Positions 54,837 through 63,875 of a stretch of DNA of 64,000 nucleotides are shown here, piece after piece (the stretch's first letter is position 1; each line of letters starts with the position of its first letter). This DNA is from Gloeocapsopsis sp. IPPAS B-1203. GTDB taxonomy: Bacteria > Cyanobacteriota > Cyanobacteriia > Cyanobacteriales > Chroococcidiopsidaceae. The notes below the pieces were generated by a model, which saw only the letters and a list, made by a program, of their open reading frames with translations, was not told the DNA's origin and searched no databases. Where the stretch lies: positions 336,683-400,682 of the forward strand of contig NZ_PEIG01000005.1 of assembly GCF_002749975.1 (NCBI RefSeq). Reading direction: 5' to 3'. Position numbers and translations under genes: made by a program.

Positions 54837-55344
54837 TGCGTTCTTCTTAAACTTAATAAACTATCTTTTGATTTTGATTAGATTTTATAAATATATGTTT
54901 TACTAACTGCTAATACAGCGCATCCTGTTTAAGTATCAAACATTAATCTAAGTCAAACTAACCCTTGGAAGGATGTAGCGAGTAGATGTTTTCTACTATA
55001 TGTATTAGTCAATTTAGACAAATCAACTATAAACAACATGGTTCTTTACATGGCTTAGCATCGCTATTGGGCTTACGATTAGTTCGGTCGCAGTGTCAGC
55101 CCAGTTCAGAAGAATTCGAGCAGAATGGTTCAGGCGCGATATCACTAGAAGAACTAGGCAAACAGCCTATCAGGTTTCAACTTGAGGTTCCATTCACGGT
55201 ACTGGTGATTTGGTTGTTCCCTATGACTAAGCTGTTTGGTTAAACGGGAGTTGACAAAGCTAAGAGTACCCAGAGACATTATATAAACAGTAGTCTGATT
55301 AATCTCTCAAAATTGACGAAACATTCTTCACCTCAGTACTAAGT
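54837..55344. other. 500-bp region before the broken invertase, nothing certain
   Basis: Holds the promoter of the DUF3611 gene and an 85-codon open frame (54986-55243, with GSGAISLEELGKQPIRFQLE) that I cannot match to any family; I do not accept it as a gene. It may include further decayed invertase sequence, but I could not trace it. Confidence 0.35.
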
Positions 55345-55768
55345 TGGCATGACCTGATTAGTTATATGCCTATCAAGCTCTGCTTTCCGGCTGTAGAAGG
55401 TTGGGAGTAGCAAATTGTGACGGGATGTGACCCTAAAAAACTGATCCGTTTTACTTTGGTTTGCGCTGCTGCACAAAAAATAGGGCAACAAGAATTAGCT
55501 CATCGCGCGATCGCACTTGCTGAAACTCAGTTAATTGAGGATGGATTTCCTGAATACTATGATGGCAAACAGGGGCGCTTAATTGGTAAAGAAGCGAGAA
55601 TTATACCAAGCTTGGACGATCGCCAGATTGCTGAGTGCAAAAGAGAGCGTGGCAAACTTAAAACACGTTGAGTTACTGAGTTTTGAGGAGGAAATTGAGG
55701 GTTCTAGTTGTGACTTATCGTCAGGGCGAGAATTTCCCGACCTCGATGATACCAACATGGTAAGTTAA
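55345..55768 (+). pseudogene. GH100 neutral/alkaline invertase, decayed C-terminal part
   Basis: In one frame: WHDLISYMPIKLCFPAVEGW, E, a TAG stop, then [40 protein letters not shown] and [12 protein letters not shown]. Then a frameshift near 55602 leads to [15 protein letters not shown] and [11 protein letters not shown]. These are the C-terminal blocks of GH100 invertases (MPx[15 protein letters not shown], WPEYYDGKxGRLIGKxAR, YQTWTIAGFLLAK). The block TPWSYHNGGSWPVLLW expected after GCDPK is deleted. The rest of the enzyme is missing. Clearly non-functional. Confidence 0.85.
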
Positions 55769-55914
55769 AGGTTGAGTGTCTAATTAGAATTAGTCAAATG
55801 CATTAACACCTACGCTACGCTCAAAAATCCAAGGATGTTTTAACCCAAACGCTAGTAAAGATTAGTAAAAATCTACTGGATAAAGGGACTTAAATTAAAC
55901 ACAAGGAGATTTGA

Positions 55915-56463
55915 ATGAGAACTACAGACCCTGAAGTGAGGGATAGAGAACGCACTGGTAGCTCAGGAATCGGTATCGTAGTTGGGATCTTATTGGTAAT
56001 TATCGGGCTAGCTGCTATTGCTCGACCTGTTTATGCAACCATTGCTTCGACAATAGCATTTGGCTGGATATTCATTTTCGCTGGAATTGCTCAGTTTATC
56101 TATGCTTTTGGATCGCGAGGAGCAGGTCAGTTTGTCTGGATGCTGCTGAGTATCTTCTATTTTGGGGCTGGGATTGTTGTTTTAACGAATATCCTTTCAG
56201 GAGCGATCGCCCTGACACTCATACTAGGAATCACCATCTTTGTTCAAGGTGTGTTGCAAGTGCTGCTTGCATTTGATCTGCGTCCTGTTCGCAATTGGGG
56301 CTGGGTATTATTTAGCGGCATTCTAGGAGTTATTTTAGGTATCCTCATTTGGTCTGAATGGCCATTCAACGCAGATTGGATGCTCGGACTTTTTATTGGA
56401 ATTACCCTTTTATTTAATGGTATTTGGATGCTGATCTTATCTTCATTACCGCGGGCTACTTAG
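55915..56463 (+). CDS. HdeD/DUF308 family membrane protein
   Basis: A 182-aa protein with six hydrophobic helices (IGIVVGILLVIIGLAAIARP, IAFGWIFIFAGIAQFIYAFG, LTLILGITIFVQGVLQVLLA). The repeated GW-x(2)-F(A/S)GI pattern is the DUF308/HdeD hallmark; HdeD of E. coli is linked to acid resistance, but in cyanobacteria no role is shown. ACAAGGAG precedes the ATG by about 8 bp. It may be co-transcribed with the next gene (74-bp gap). Confidence 0.88.
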   Translation: MRTTDPEVRDRERTGSSGIGIVVGILLVIIGLAAIARPVYATIASTIAFGWIFIFAGIAQFIYAFGSRGAGQFVWMLLSIFYFGAGIVVLTNILSGAIALTLILGITIFVQGVLQVLLAFDLRPVRNWGWVLFSGILGVILGILIWSEWPFNADWMLGLFIGITLLFNGIWMLILSSLPRAT

Positions 56464-56537
56464 CCTTGAATAGTGTCTGATCGCAGGTAAGATTTTGCTA
56501 GGAGAAACGTTTAAAGTTGTGTTTAAGGAGCGTTTAA

Positions 56538-56900
56538 ATGCTTGGCTTTTTAATTTCAGTCGTCGTCATCGCGATTAGTTTATTAATCATCTCAAAACTA
56601 CCTCTAGGTGTTGAGGTTGATAATGCTTGGATTGCTTTGATTGCTGGGGCAATTATTGGTGCGTTCAATGGCATCTGGGCGTTGTTACCTGGCTGGTTTA
56701 GAACGGCAAATGCCCTTTTAAGTCTGGGGTTAATTCCCTTAATCGGCAGTATCATTGTGTTTGGTCTGGCAGCCTGGTTAGTTGAGGGATTTCGCTTGAG
56801 ATGGGGCATTGGCAGTGCAATTTTAGGCGCGATCGCACTCAGCATTGTTAACTCTATTCTCTTTTTTATCCTGCGCCAAACGGGCTTGGTTGCAGTTTAA
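56538..56900 (+). CDS. Phage-holin-like four-helix membrane protein (superfamily IV)
   Basis: A 120-aa protein with four helices: GFLISVVVIAISLLIISKL, WIALIAGAIIGAFNGIWALL, LLSLGLIPLIGSIIVFGLAA and IGSAILGAIALSIVNSILFF. This is the 4-TMS 'phage holin family' found in many bacteria without any phage; no endolysin or phage gene is nearby, so a lysis role is not supported. It follows the HdeD gene in the same direction. Confidence 0.82.
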   Translation: MLGFLISVVVIAISLLIISKLPLGVEVDNAWIALIAGAIIGAFNGIWALLPGWFRTANALLSLGLIPLIGSIIVFGLAAWLVEGFRLRWGIGSAILGAIALSIVNSILFFILRQTGLVAV

Positions 56901-57098
56901 CTTAAGTCATGCATGAGTATATTGCGTTGCAAAGGGCACTGCTGTGTGGTTGTGTCCTTATTAAAGAAGTCAGATAAAGTTTAGATTTGCGTGTTTGATG
57001 TTGTCTGAATTTAGAGAAGTGATATACCCTCTGGTTCTGGCGATCGCAAAGCGTAACATTCACAATAGGATAAAATTAACCCGCACTGCTGTTTTTTT

Positions 57099-57305
57099 AT
57101 GAATAGTCAAGAGCTAGCACAGTACTTGGAAGCAACAAACAGTATTTCCAAGCCTTGGTTGTTGATCCAGTTACGCTTGCAGAAACTTCAAGAACGCCGC
57201 GCTACAACTTCGCCAGAAGAATACGCCCAGGAATTGACAGACATACACCAAGATTTGATGAATTTGGGAGAATGGTGGCAGGGAATTGAAAATGAGGTGT
57301 TTTAG
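57099..57305 (+). CDS. Small conserved hypothetical protein
   Basis: A 68-aa soluble, helical protein: MNSQELAQYLEATNSISKPW then LLIQLRLQKLQERRATTSPE, ending NLGEWWQGIENEVF. Codon use is native-like and an ATG follows TTTTTTT. It resembles short cyanobacterial proteins of unknown function. It sits alone between the holin-like gene and ppk1. Confidence 0.65.
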   Translation: MNSQELAQYLEATNSISKPWLLIQLRLQKLQERRATTSPEEYAQELTDIHQDLMNLGEWWQGIENEVF

Positions 57306-57534
57306 CAAAACACAAAAACTAGTCGCCAGATGTTAAGAAGTAAACAAAAAGTATTGATTTAAGAGTGAGATAGTTTAAAAGATAATGAATTTGACTAAAT
57401 CAGTGTTGGCTAGATATTAAATCTGAAAAATATGCAGACGACACTAGCTTTACAAAGCGGTGGTTCCAAAATTTAATCCTAAAATTGTCTCAGCCTCTAG
57501 TTTAAAAAATTTCTCCTGGCAATAATTTACTAAT

Positions 57535-59697
57535 ATGCCTAGAACAAAAAAAACTGAAACTGAAATTAATCTTAAAGATCCACAATACTACTTCAATCGC
57601 GAATTGAGCTGGCTAGAGTTTAATCATCGAGTACTACATGAAGCTTGCGATCCGCGTACTCCATTGCTAGAAAGACTCAAGTTTTTGGCAATTTTTAGTT
57701 CTAATTTAGATGAATTTTTTATGGTACGTATTGCTGCATTAAAAGAACAAGTTGCAGCAAAAGTATCTAAGTTGACTCCTGACGGTCGGACACCACAAGA
57801 ACAGTTAGAAGCAATTAGTCAACGACTTCGTCCTTTAGTAACTCAACAACACCAACACTTTGAGCAAGTGATTCGCCCTACCTTGGCAAAAGAGGGCATT
57901 CATATTCTTGACTATATTGATTTAAATCAAGAACAACGGACTTATTTACAAAATTACTTTGAAGAACAAATTTTTCCAGTTCTCACCCCGCTAGCAATTG
58001 ATCCTAGCCATCCATTTCCTTACATCTCCAATCTCAGTCTGAATTTGGCAGTCGTTGTTAAAAATCCAGAAACTGAAGCAGAGTTTTTTGCACGGGTGAA
58101 AGTGCCTAAAGCGTTACCCCGCTTCTTAGCACTACCAGCAGCTTTAGGAGTTCAAATTCAAGGACAACCTGTGCATTGGACTGGAGTGCTTTTGGAACAA
58201 GTACTGGCACACAATCTAGAGTCGCTGTTTCCTGGAATGAATATTCAGGAGTATTACCTGTTTCGCATTACCCGCGATTCTGATTTGGAACTTGAAGAAG
58301 ATGAAGCAGACGATTTGCTACAGGCGATTGAGCAAGAACTCCGCAAGCGGCGTGTCGGTGGTTCGACAGTGAGGCTAGAAATAGAATCTCAAACTCCAGA
58401 ACCAGTTAAAGCAAAGCTATTACAAGAGTTAGATTTAGCAGAAAGTGATGTTTATCAAATTCAAGGGTTGCTTGGTTTAGGCGATCTGATGTCATTTATG
58501 GCATTGCCTCTACCTGAACTGAAAGATCCACCTTGGAAGTCCGTAGTACCATCCCGCGTACAAGGAATCAGCATTCCTCAACTTAATCCAGAAATTCAGG
58601 AATCTGAGGAAAGAAAAGATTTTTTTTCGGTCATTAAGGAGGGAGATTTATTAGTACACCATCCTTATGAATCTTTTTCCTCTACAGTACTGCGGTTTAT
58701 TACCCAAGCTGCCTACGATCCAGATGTACTAGCGATCAAAATGACTCTTTATCGCACTTCTGGTGACTCTCCCATTGTTAATGCACTGATTGCAGCTGCA
58801 GAAAATGGCAAGCAAATTGCTGTTTTAGTTGAACTCAAAGCCCGTTTCGATGAGGAAAATAATATTTATTGGGCGCGGCGCTTAGAACGTGTGGGAGTTC
58901 ATGTCGTCTATGGTGTAACTGGCTTAAAAACTCACTCTAAGATCGTAATGGTAGTACGCCGCGAGGGCGATCGCATTCATCGTTATGTTCACGTTGGCAC
59001 AGGTAACTATAATCCTAAAACAGCAAGACTGTATACAGATTTGGGATTGTTTAGTTGTCGGGAAGATTTAGGTGCAGACTTGACAGATTTGTTTAATTAC
59101 TTAACGGGATACTCGCGCCAAAAGTCTTATCGTCAGTTGTTAGTTGCGCCAGTGAATATGCGCGATCGCTTTTTAGCTTTGATTCATCGTGAAATCGAAC
59201 ATTGCCACAATGGTTCAACAGGGCGCATTGTTGCTAAGATGAATTCTCTGGTCGATCCGCAAATTATTGCAACGTTGTATGAAGCTTCTCAAGCAGGCGT
59301 GCAAATCGATCTGATTATTCGTGGTATGTGTTGCTTATGTCCTGGGCTGAAAGATATCAGTGAAAATATCCGCGTGATTAGTATTATCGGGCGCTTTTTA
59401 GAACACTCCCGCATCTTCTACTTTCACAATGATGGTCAAGAAGAAATCTTTATTGGTAGTGCCGATTGGATGCCGCGTAACTTAGATCGCCGCGTTGAAG
59501 CCATCACTCCAATTCATGACCCGAAAATTGCTAAAGATCTCCAAGAAATTTTAGGCATTATGCTAGCTGATAACCGCCAAGCTTGGGAATTACAACCAAA
59601 TGGCAGCTATATCCAAAGGCAACCTACCGAAGATAGCCCCGAAGCTAGTTCGCAAAATATCTTGATGCAAATGGCACGCGATGCAGTTGCTAGCTGA
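57535..59697 (+). CDS. ppk1: Polyphosphate kinase 1
   Basis: A 720-aa enzyme that reversibly transfers ATP's terminal phosphate to polyphosphate. N-domain: DPQYYFNRELSWLEFNHRVL and FLAIFSSNLDEFFMVRIAAL. The catalytic C-domains hold the autophosphorylated His in RYVHVGTGNYNPKTARLYTD and the second His in GRFLEHSRIFYFHNDGQEEI. Length and domain order are normal. Several HIP1 sites; native. Copy D of the modular repeat starts 12 bp after the stop and may act as a terminator. Confidence 0.97.
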   Translation: MPRTKKTETEINLKDPQYYFNRELSWLEFNHRVLHEACDPRTPLLERLKFLAIFSSNLDEFFMVRIAALKEQVAAKVSKLTPDGRTPQEQLEAISQRLRPLVTQQHQHFEQVIRPTLAKEGIHILDYIDLNQEQRTYLQNYFEEQIFPVLTPLAIDPSHPFPYISNLSLNLAVVVKNPETEAEFFARVKVPKALPRFLALPAALGVQIQGQPVHWTGVLLEQVLAHNLESLFPGMNIQEYYLFRITRDSDLELEEDEADDLLQAIEQELRKRRVGGSTVRLEIESQTPEPVKAKLLQELDLAESDVYQIQGLLGLGDLMSFMALPLPELKDPPWKSVVPSRVQGISIPQLNPEIQESEERKDFFSVIKEGDLLVHHPYESFSSTVLRFITQAAYDPDVLAIKMTLYRTSGDSPIVNALIAAAENGKQIAVLVELKARFDEENNIYWARRLERVGVHVVYGVTGLKTHSKIVMVVRREGDRIHRYVHVGTGNYNPKTARLYTDLGLFSCREDLGADLTDLFNYLTGYSRQKSYRQLLVAPVNMRDRFLALIHREIEHCHNGSTGRIVAKMNSLVDPQIIATLYEASQAGVQIDLIIRGMCCLCPGLKDISENIRVISIIGRFLEHSRIFYFHNDGQEEIFIGSADWMPRNLDRRVEAITPIHDPKIAKDLQEILGIMLADNRQAWELQPNGSYIQRQPTEDSPEASSQNILMQMARDAVAS

Positions 59698-59708
59698 AAA
59701 ATCACAAA

Positions 59709-59762
59709 TGCCCTCCGACTTCAGTCGGAGGCTACCCAAGAAAAGTGTACGAAGGTACACTT
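59709..59762 (+). repeat. Modular palindromic repeat, copy D (two modules, after ppk1)
   Basis: GCCTCCGACT-like palindrome CCTCCGACT-TC-AGTCGGAGG (59712-59731) is followed by AAGTGTAC-GAAG-GTACACTT (59743-59762). The order and spacing equal the first half of copy B; the other modules are absent. Confidence 0.8.
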
Positions 59763-59818
59763 AAGCAAAATCTTTAGCAGTAATTTCACTTTGATTTGCC
59801 AAGCACTCTTGATTTTTG

Positions 59819-59833
59819 TAGACGACTGGTCTA
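59819..59833. promoter_or_regulatory. Candidate TetR operator upstream of the TetR gene
   Basis: TAGACGACTGGTCTA lies 10 bp upstream of the TetR start codon. GACTGGTCTA is the exact reverse complement of TAGACCAGTC in the second site at 60467, so both should be bound by the same regulator. Confidence 0.7.
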
Positions 59834-59843
59834 ATATAAGGTC

Positions 59844-60428
59844 ATGGGCAAGGACACCACAAAAATTGCACTCCTAAAAACTGGTGCGCGTTTCCTCAAA
59901 GAAAAGGGATACAACCACACAGGGATACAGGAAGTTTTGCAAGCAACAGGAGTACCTAAAGGTTCGTTTTACTACTACTTCAAAAGTAAGGAGGACTTTG
60001 GGCTGGAAATTATTGAAAATGATGTTTGCGAACACAATCGAGTATTAGACCACTATCTTAAGGATGAAACATTTTCACCTTTAACTCGCTTGCGACGATA
60101 TTTTGAAGCAAAGTACGAAGAATTTTCCTCGTTGCAGTGTCGTGAAGGGTGTCTATTAGGTAATCTCGGTCAAGAATTAGCAGATCAAAATGAAAGGTTT
60201 CGTCTGCGCTTAGAAGAAATATTTGCCCAATGGCGCGATCGCTACATCGATTGTTTACAGCAAGCCCAAGCGGTCGGAGAAATTTCATCAGATTTAGACG
60301 TTGGTGTTCTTGCTGATTTCTGCCTGAACAGTTGGGAAGGGGCATTACAACAAATGAAAGTGACAAAAAGTCCTGTTCCTCTACAGACTTTTATGAGTGT
60401 GATGTTTGATGTTGTTCTTAAGCCCTAA
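59844..60428 (+). CDS. TetR/AcrR family repressor of the DJ-1/alcohol dehydrogenase operon
   Basis: A 194-aa repressor. The helix-turn-helix is YNHTGIQEVLQATGVPKGSF followed by YYYFKSKEDFG (residues 24-55). The C-terminal half matches TetR_C_16-like regulators; two Cys (LQCREGCLLGN) near residues 95-100 are candidates for sensing electrophiles, as in NemR, but that is inference. Matching TAGACCAGTCTA-type sites lie before this gene and before the next one. The three genes point the same way and form a cassette. Confidence 0.9.
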   Translation: MGKDTTKIALLKTGARFLKEKGYNHTGIQEVLQATGVPKGSFYYYFKSKEDFGLEIIENDVCEHNRVLDHYLKDETFSPLTRLRRYFEAKYEEFSSLQCREGCLLGNLGQELADQNERFRLRLEEIFAQWRDRYIDCLQQAQAVGEISSDLDVGVLADFCLNSWEGALQQMKVTKSPVPLQTFMSVMFDVVLKP

Positions 60429-60466
60429 GAGTTAGGTTTTACTCAAAATACTGTGTTAGTTAGTAG

Positions 60467-60478
60467 TAGACCAGTCTA
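60467..60478. promoter_or_regulatory. Candidate TetR operator before the DJ-1/PfpI gene
   Basis: TAGACCAGTCTA is a 12-bp near-perfect palindrome 16 bp upstream of the next start codon and shares ten bases with the site at 59824-59833. Confidence 0.72.
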
Positions 60479-60494
60479 ATAACGGAAGAATTCT

Positions 60495-61193
60495 ATGCAT
60501 AAGAAGATTTTGATTGTCGTTACAAGTCATGAAGAACTTGGTAACACAGGGAAAAAGACAGGTTTTTATCTTTCAGAAGTAACACATCCGGATGATGTAT
60601 TTACTCGGGCGGGCTATGAGGTTGATTTTGTGAGTCCCAAAGGTGGAAAAGCGCCAATGGACGGAGTAAAACTTGAAGATCCCCTCAACAAAGCATTTTT
60701 GGATGACCCTGAGAAGGTTAAGCAAGTTGAAAATACACTGCAACCATCACAAATAGAACCCGATCAGTACGATGCCATTTTCTATGCTGGCGGGCATGGC
60801 ACAATGTGGGATTTTCCCAACAATCAAGAACTTGCCCAAATTGCTGCCAATATCTACGACCAAGGTGGTGTTGTCGGTGCAGTTTGTCATGGACCTGCAG
60901 GATTAGTCAATATCAAACTTGCCAACGGTGAGTATCTCATCAAAGGTAAAACTGTTTCTGGCTTCACAAACGAAGAAGAAGCCGCAGTAGAACTCACTGA
61001 AGCTGTGCCGTTTCTACTCGAATCAAAATTAAAAGAACAAGGCGCAGAGTTTAGCAAAGCAGCAAATTTTGAGGCACACGTTGTAACAAGCGATCGCCTC
61101 GTCACTGGACAAAACCCCGCTTCAGCCGCAGGTGTTGCTGAACAAATGCTGCAATTAATCGAAAGTGCGGCAACTGCACCCGCTACAGCCTGA
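60495..61193 (+). CDS. DJ-1/PfpI type 1 glutamine amidotransferase-like protein (Hsp31-like)
   Basis: A 232-aa protein. The nucleophile elbow is GGVVGAVCHGPAGLVNIKLA (Cys), with an acid in TSHEELGNTGKKTGFYLSEV and YAGGHGTMWDFPN giving the triad region. The pattern (TGFYLSEVTHP, GGxHGTMWD) is that of Hsp31-like proteins, some of which are glutathione-independent glyoxalases (glyoxalase III). Next to an alcohol dehydrogenase and TetR, a role in detoxifying glyoxals or aldehydes is inferred. Confidence 0.9.
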   Translation: MHKKILIVVTSHEELGNTGKKTGFYLSEVTHPDDVFTRAGYEVDFVSPKGGKAPMDGVKLEDPLNKAFLDDPEKVKQVENTLQPSQIEPDQYDAIFYAGGHGTMWDFPNNQELAQIAANIYDQGGVVGAVCHGPAGLVNIKLANGEYLIKGKTVSGFTNEEEAAVELTEAVPFLLESKLKEQGAEFSKAANFEAHVVTSDRLVTGQNPASAAGVAEQMLQLIESAATAPATA

Positions 61194-61249
61194 AATTAAC
61201 TATCAGGGTTTGGCATTGCCAAGCCCCCTTACACTAACCAAAAAATTCT

Positions 61250-62404
61250 ATGCAAAACTTTATCTTCCACAACCCCGTCAAGATTCTTTTCGGTAAAGGT
61301 CAAATTGCTAAAATTCCCCAAGAAGTGCCGCAAGCAGCAAAAATTTTGATAACCTATGGCGGTGGTAGCATCAAGAAAAACGGTGTTTACGACCAAGTAA
61401 AAGCTGCACTTCAAGACTTTACAGTTCTAGAATTTGGTGGAATTGAACCTAATCCTCGTCTGGAAACATTGATGCAAGTTGTAAAACTTGCCCGTCAAGA
61501 AAACATTGACTTTCTCCTTGCAGTTGGTGGTGGTTCAGTTCTAGATGGAACAAAGTTTATCGCCGCAGCGATACCTTTTCAAGGAGATCCTTGGGATATT
61601 TTGGCAAAAAAAGCCCCAGTTAGCGCAGCAGTGTCACTCGGTGCTGTTCTCACATTACCTGCAACGGGTTCAGAGATGAATTCTACATCTGTTGTGACTA
61701 AAGAAGAAACCCGCGAAAAGCTTTACTTCAGTAGTTCTTTAGTCTTTCCTAAGTTTTCAGTTCTCGATCCAGAAGCGACATTTTCTTTACCACCCAAGCA
61801 AATCAGTAATGGTATTGTCGATGCGTTTACACACACTGTAGAACAATATCTCACTTACCCTGCTGATGCACCTCTACAAGACCGCATGGCAGAATCCATT
61901 TTGCAAACATTAATTGAGGAAGGACCGAAAACGATCGCTCATCCTACTGATTACACGGCACGGGCGAATGTGATGTGGTGTGCCACAATGGCACTTAATG
62001 GCTTAATTGGTGCAGGAGTTCCCCAAGATTGGGCAACGCACATGATTGGGCATGAATTAACTGCTTTACATGGATTAGATCACGGTCAAACTTTGGCTGT
62101 TGTTTTACCTAGTGTGTTGGAAATTAAGCGCGATACCAAGCGAGAAAAACTATTGCAATATGCAAAGCGAGTTTGGGGAATTACTCAAGGGGATGAAGAA
62201 CAAATAATTACAGAAGCGATCGCCCGTACGCGCCACTTCTTTGAATCTGTCGGTGTCCCCACGCGGATGTCTGCATACGATGTCTCAGCCGAAACAATTC
62301 CTGAGATTAGCGATCGCCTAAAAAATCGCGGGATGGTAGCACTTGGTGAGAAACAAGATATTACTCCTCAAGTTGTTGAAGAAATCTTAACACTCAGTGT
62401 TTAG
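61250..62404 (+). CDS. Iron-containing alcohol dehydrogenase, YqhD-like
   Basis: A 384-aa group III alcohol dehydrogenase. The nucleotide site is LLAVGGGSVLDGTKFIAAAI and the metal ligands lie in GIVDAFTHTVEQYLTYPADA and HMIGHELTALHGLDHGQTLA. The start MQNFIFHNPVKILFGKGQIA and GSEMNSTSVVTKEET match YqhD, which reduces many short aldehydes with NADPH. In this cassette it probably removes aldehydes formed under stress. Length normal. A terminator hairpin follows. Confidence 0.93.
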   Translation: MQNFIFHNPVKILFGKGQIAKIPQEVPQAAKILITYGGGSIKKNGVYDQVKAALQDFTVLEFGGIEPNPRLETLMQVVKLARQENIDFLLAVGGGSVLDGTKFIAAAIPFQGDPWDILAKKAPVSAAVSLGAVLTLPATGSEMNSTSVVTKEETREKLYFSSSLVFPKFSVLDPEATFSLPPKQISNGIVDAFTHTVEQYLTYPADAPLQDRMAESILQTLIEEGPKTIAHPTDYTARANVMWCATMALNGLIGAGVPQDWATHMIGHELTALHGLDHGQTLAVVLPSVLEIKRDTKREKLLQYAKRVWGITQGDEEQIITEAIARTRHFFESVGVPTRMSAYDVSAETIPEISDRLKNRGMVALGEKQDITPQVVEEILTLSV

Positions 62405-62413
62405 TGAACAACA

Positions 62414-62441
62414 CAAAAAAGCGTCCTCACAAGAGGACGCT
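62414..62441 (-). terminator. Terminator of the divergent psbA gene
   Basis: AGCGTCCTC (62420-62428) pairs with GAGGACGCT (62433-62441), loop ACAA. On the minus strand the stem runs into TTTTTTG, fitting termination of psbA; the stem may also stop read-through from the dehydrogenase gene. Confidence 0.85.
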
Positions 62442-62470
62442 AACTGCTGATGAGATGTTGCTGATAGACA

Positions 62471-63553
62471 TTAACCACTAATTGTGGGTGCACTCACAGC
62501 TACCGGAACAGGAGTCCCCGAAGCCAAATCAAGTGGGAAGTTATGAGCATTGCGTTCGTGCATGACTTCAATTCCCAAGTTGGCGCGGTTCAAGACATCT
62601 GCCCAGGTTGTTACAACACGACCTTGCGAGTCAAGCACTGATTGGTTAAAGTTAAAACCATTCAAGTTAAATGCCATTGTGCTGATACCTAAAGCTGTAA
62701 ACCAGATACCAACGACAGGCCAAGCACCTAAGAAAAAGTGTAGCGATCGCGAGTTGTTAAAACTAGCGTACTGCCAAATCAATCGTCCAAAGTAGCCGTG
62801 AGCAGCGACAATACTATAAGTTTCTGCTTCTTGTCCAAACTTATATCCCAAATTCTGTGATTCAATCTCGGTAGTCTCCCGAATTAACGAGGACGTCACC
62901 AAAGATCCATGCATAGCACAGAACAACGAACCACCAAACACTGCTGCTACACCCAACTGATGGAAGGGATGCATCAAAATATTATGCTCTGCTTGAAATA
63001 CAAGCATAAAGTTGAATGTACCAGAAATACCCAAAGGCATACCGTCAGAAAAACTACCTTGCCCAATCGGGTAAATCAAGAAGACAGACGTTGCAGCAGC
63101 GACAGGTGCAGAATAAGCTACACAAATCCAAGGACGCATTCCTAAGCGGTAGCTAAGTTCCCATTGCCGACCTAGCCAGCAAAAGATACCGATAAGAAAA
63201 TGAAAGACAATCAGTTCATAGGGTCCACCATTGTATAACCATTCATCCAAAGAAGCTGCTTCCCAAATTGGGTAAAAGTGCAAGCCGATCGCATTAGAAG
63301 AAGGAACAACAGCACCAGTAATAATGTTGTTTCCGTAAAGTAAAGAACCGGAAACAGGTTCGCGAATGCCATCAATATCGACAGGTGGAGCGGCAATAAA
63401 GGCAATAATGAAACAAACGGTAGCGGTTAACAAACACGGAATCATCAGTACGCCGAACCAACCAACGTACAATCGATTTTCCGTACTCGTGACCCAATCA
63501 CAGAACCGCTCCCACAGATTACCGCTTTCGCGTCGCTGTAGTATTGTAGTCAT
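62471..63553 (-). CDS. psbA: Photosystem II D1 protein, divergent copy
   Basis: A 360-aa D1 reaction-centre protein. All key ligands are present: Tyr161 (LIYPIGQ), Asp170, Glu189 and His190 ([10 protein letters not shown]), His198 (HPFHQL), Ser264 (NNSRSL), His332, Glu333, His337, Asp342 and Ala344 ([18 protein letters not shown]). Thus it should support water oxidation, unlike rogue or far-red chlorophyll f forms. Residue 130 is Gln (the D1:1 low-light type). Differences from usual D1: Trp126 and Leu127 (CWLGRQ instead of CYMGRQ) and Glu113. It lacks the G80A/F158L/T286A set of D1'. A second psbA lies directly upstream. Confidence 0.97.
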   Translation of the reverse strand: MTTILQRRESGNLWERFCDWVTSTENRLYVGWFGVLMIPCLLTATVCFIIAFIAAPPVDIDGIREPVSGSLLYGNNIITGAVVPSSNAIGLHFYPIWEAASLDEWLYNGGPYELIVFHFLIGIFCWLGRQWELSYRLGMRPWICVAYSAPVAAATSVFLIYPIGQGSFSDGMPLGISGTFNFMLVFQAEHNILMHPFHQLGVAAVFGGSLFCAMHGSLVTSSLIRETTEIESQNLGYKFGQEAETYSIVAAHGYFGRLIWQYASFNNSRSLHFFLGAWPVVGIWFTALGISTMAFNLNGFNFNQSVLDSQGRVVTTWADVLNRANLGIEVMHERNAHNFPLDLASGTPVPVAVSAPTISG

Positions 63554-63822
63554 GGTTCTATTCAGGAAAAAAGTGTTTAATTAATTTGCGGATAATTTAT
63601 TGAAAAACGATGTTTTCTAAGCGTTGTCTTATTTCGTCTCAGAGCCAGGTCTTGTACACTCGATCCTTACGACTCCTCACACCAATACATTCATTTCCCG
63701 AAGACGATAGTATATTTGGGAATTTACTGACTCTATATTCTTAGTATTTACATTGATTTTTGCTATAAATCAATTAACTTGTATTAAGTTTTGCTAGCGT
63801 TTGTTACAAAGATTCCCATAGC
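63554..63822 (-). promoter_or_regulatory. Promoter and leader region of the divergent psbA
   Basis: A -10-like TATACT on minus (about 63705-63712) would give a leader of about 150 nt. Within it, GTGTGAGGAGT (complement of 63672-63682) is the exact complement of the conserved ACUCCUCACAC loop of the cyanobacterial small RNA Yfr1. The rest is AT-rich. Confidence 0.4.
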
Positions 63823-63851
63823 AAAAAGCGCCCCCTGAGTAGGAGGCGCTT
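63823..63851 (-). terminator. Terminator of the second psbA gene
   Basis: AAGCGCCCCCT-GAGT-AGGAGGCGCTT forms a near-perfect stem with a 4-nt loop. On the minus strand it ends in TTTTTGC. Placed 25 bp past the psbA stop, it is a classical rho-independent terminator. Confidence 0.88.
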
Positions 63852-63875
63852 CTGAGATTAGATTCAGGCTAAAAA

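Noticed and set aside
54986..55243. 85-codon open frame upstream of the invertase relic
   Set aside because: No family match, no ribosome site, and it lies in a decayed region; left as uncertain intergenic DNA.
56538..56900. Holin-like gene as a sign of prophage
   Set aside because: No endolysin, capsid, terminase or integrase genes nearby; this four-helix family is common outside phages.
63660..63725. A Yfr1 small RNA gene on the plus strand
   Set aside because: The 11-nt loop sequence is present but neither the flanking stems nor a terminator with T run could be drawn; kept only as a possible target site in the psbA leader.
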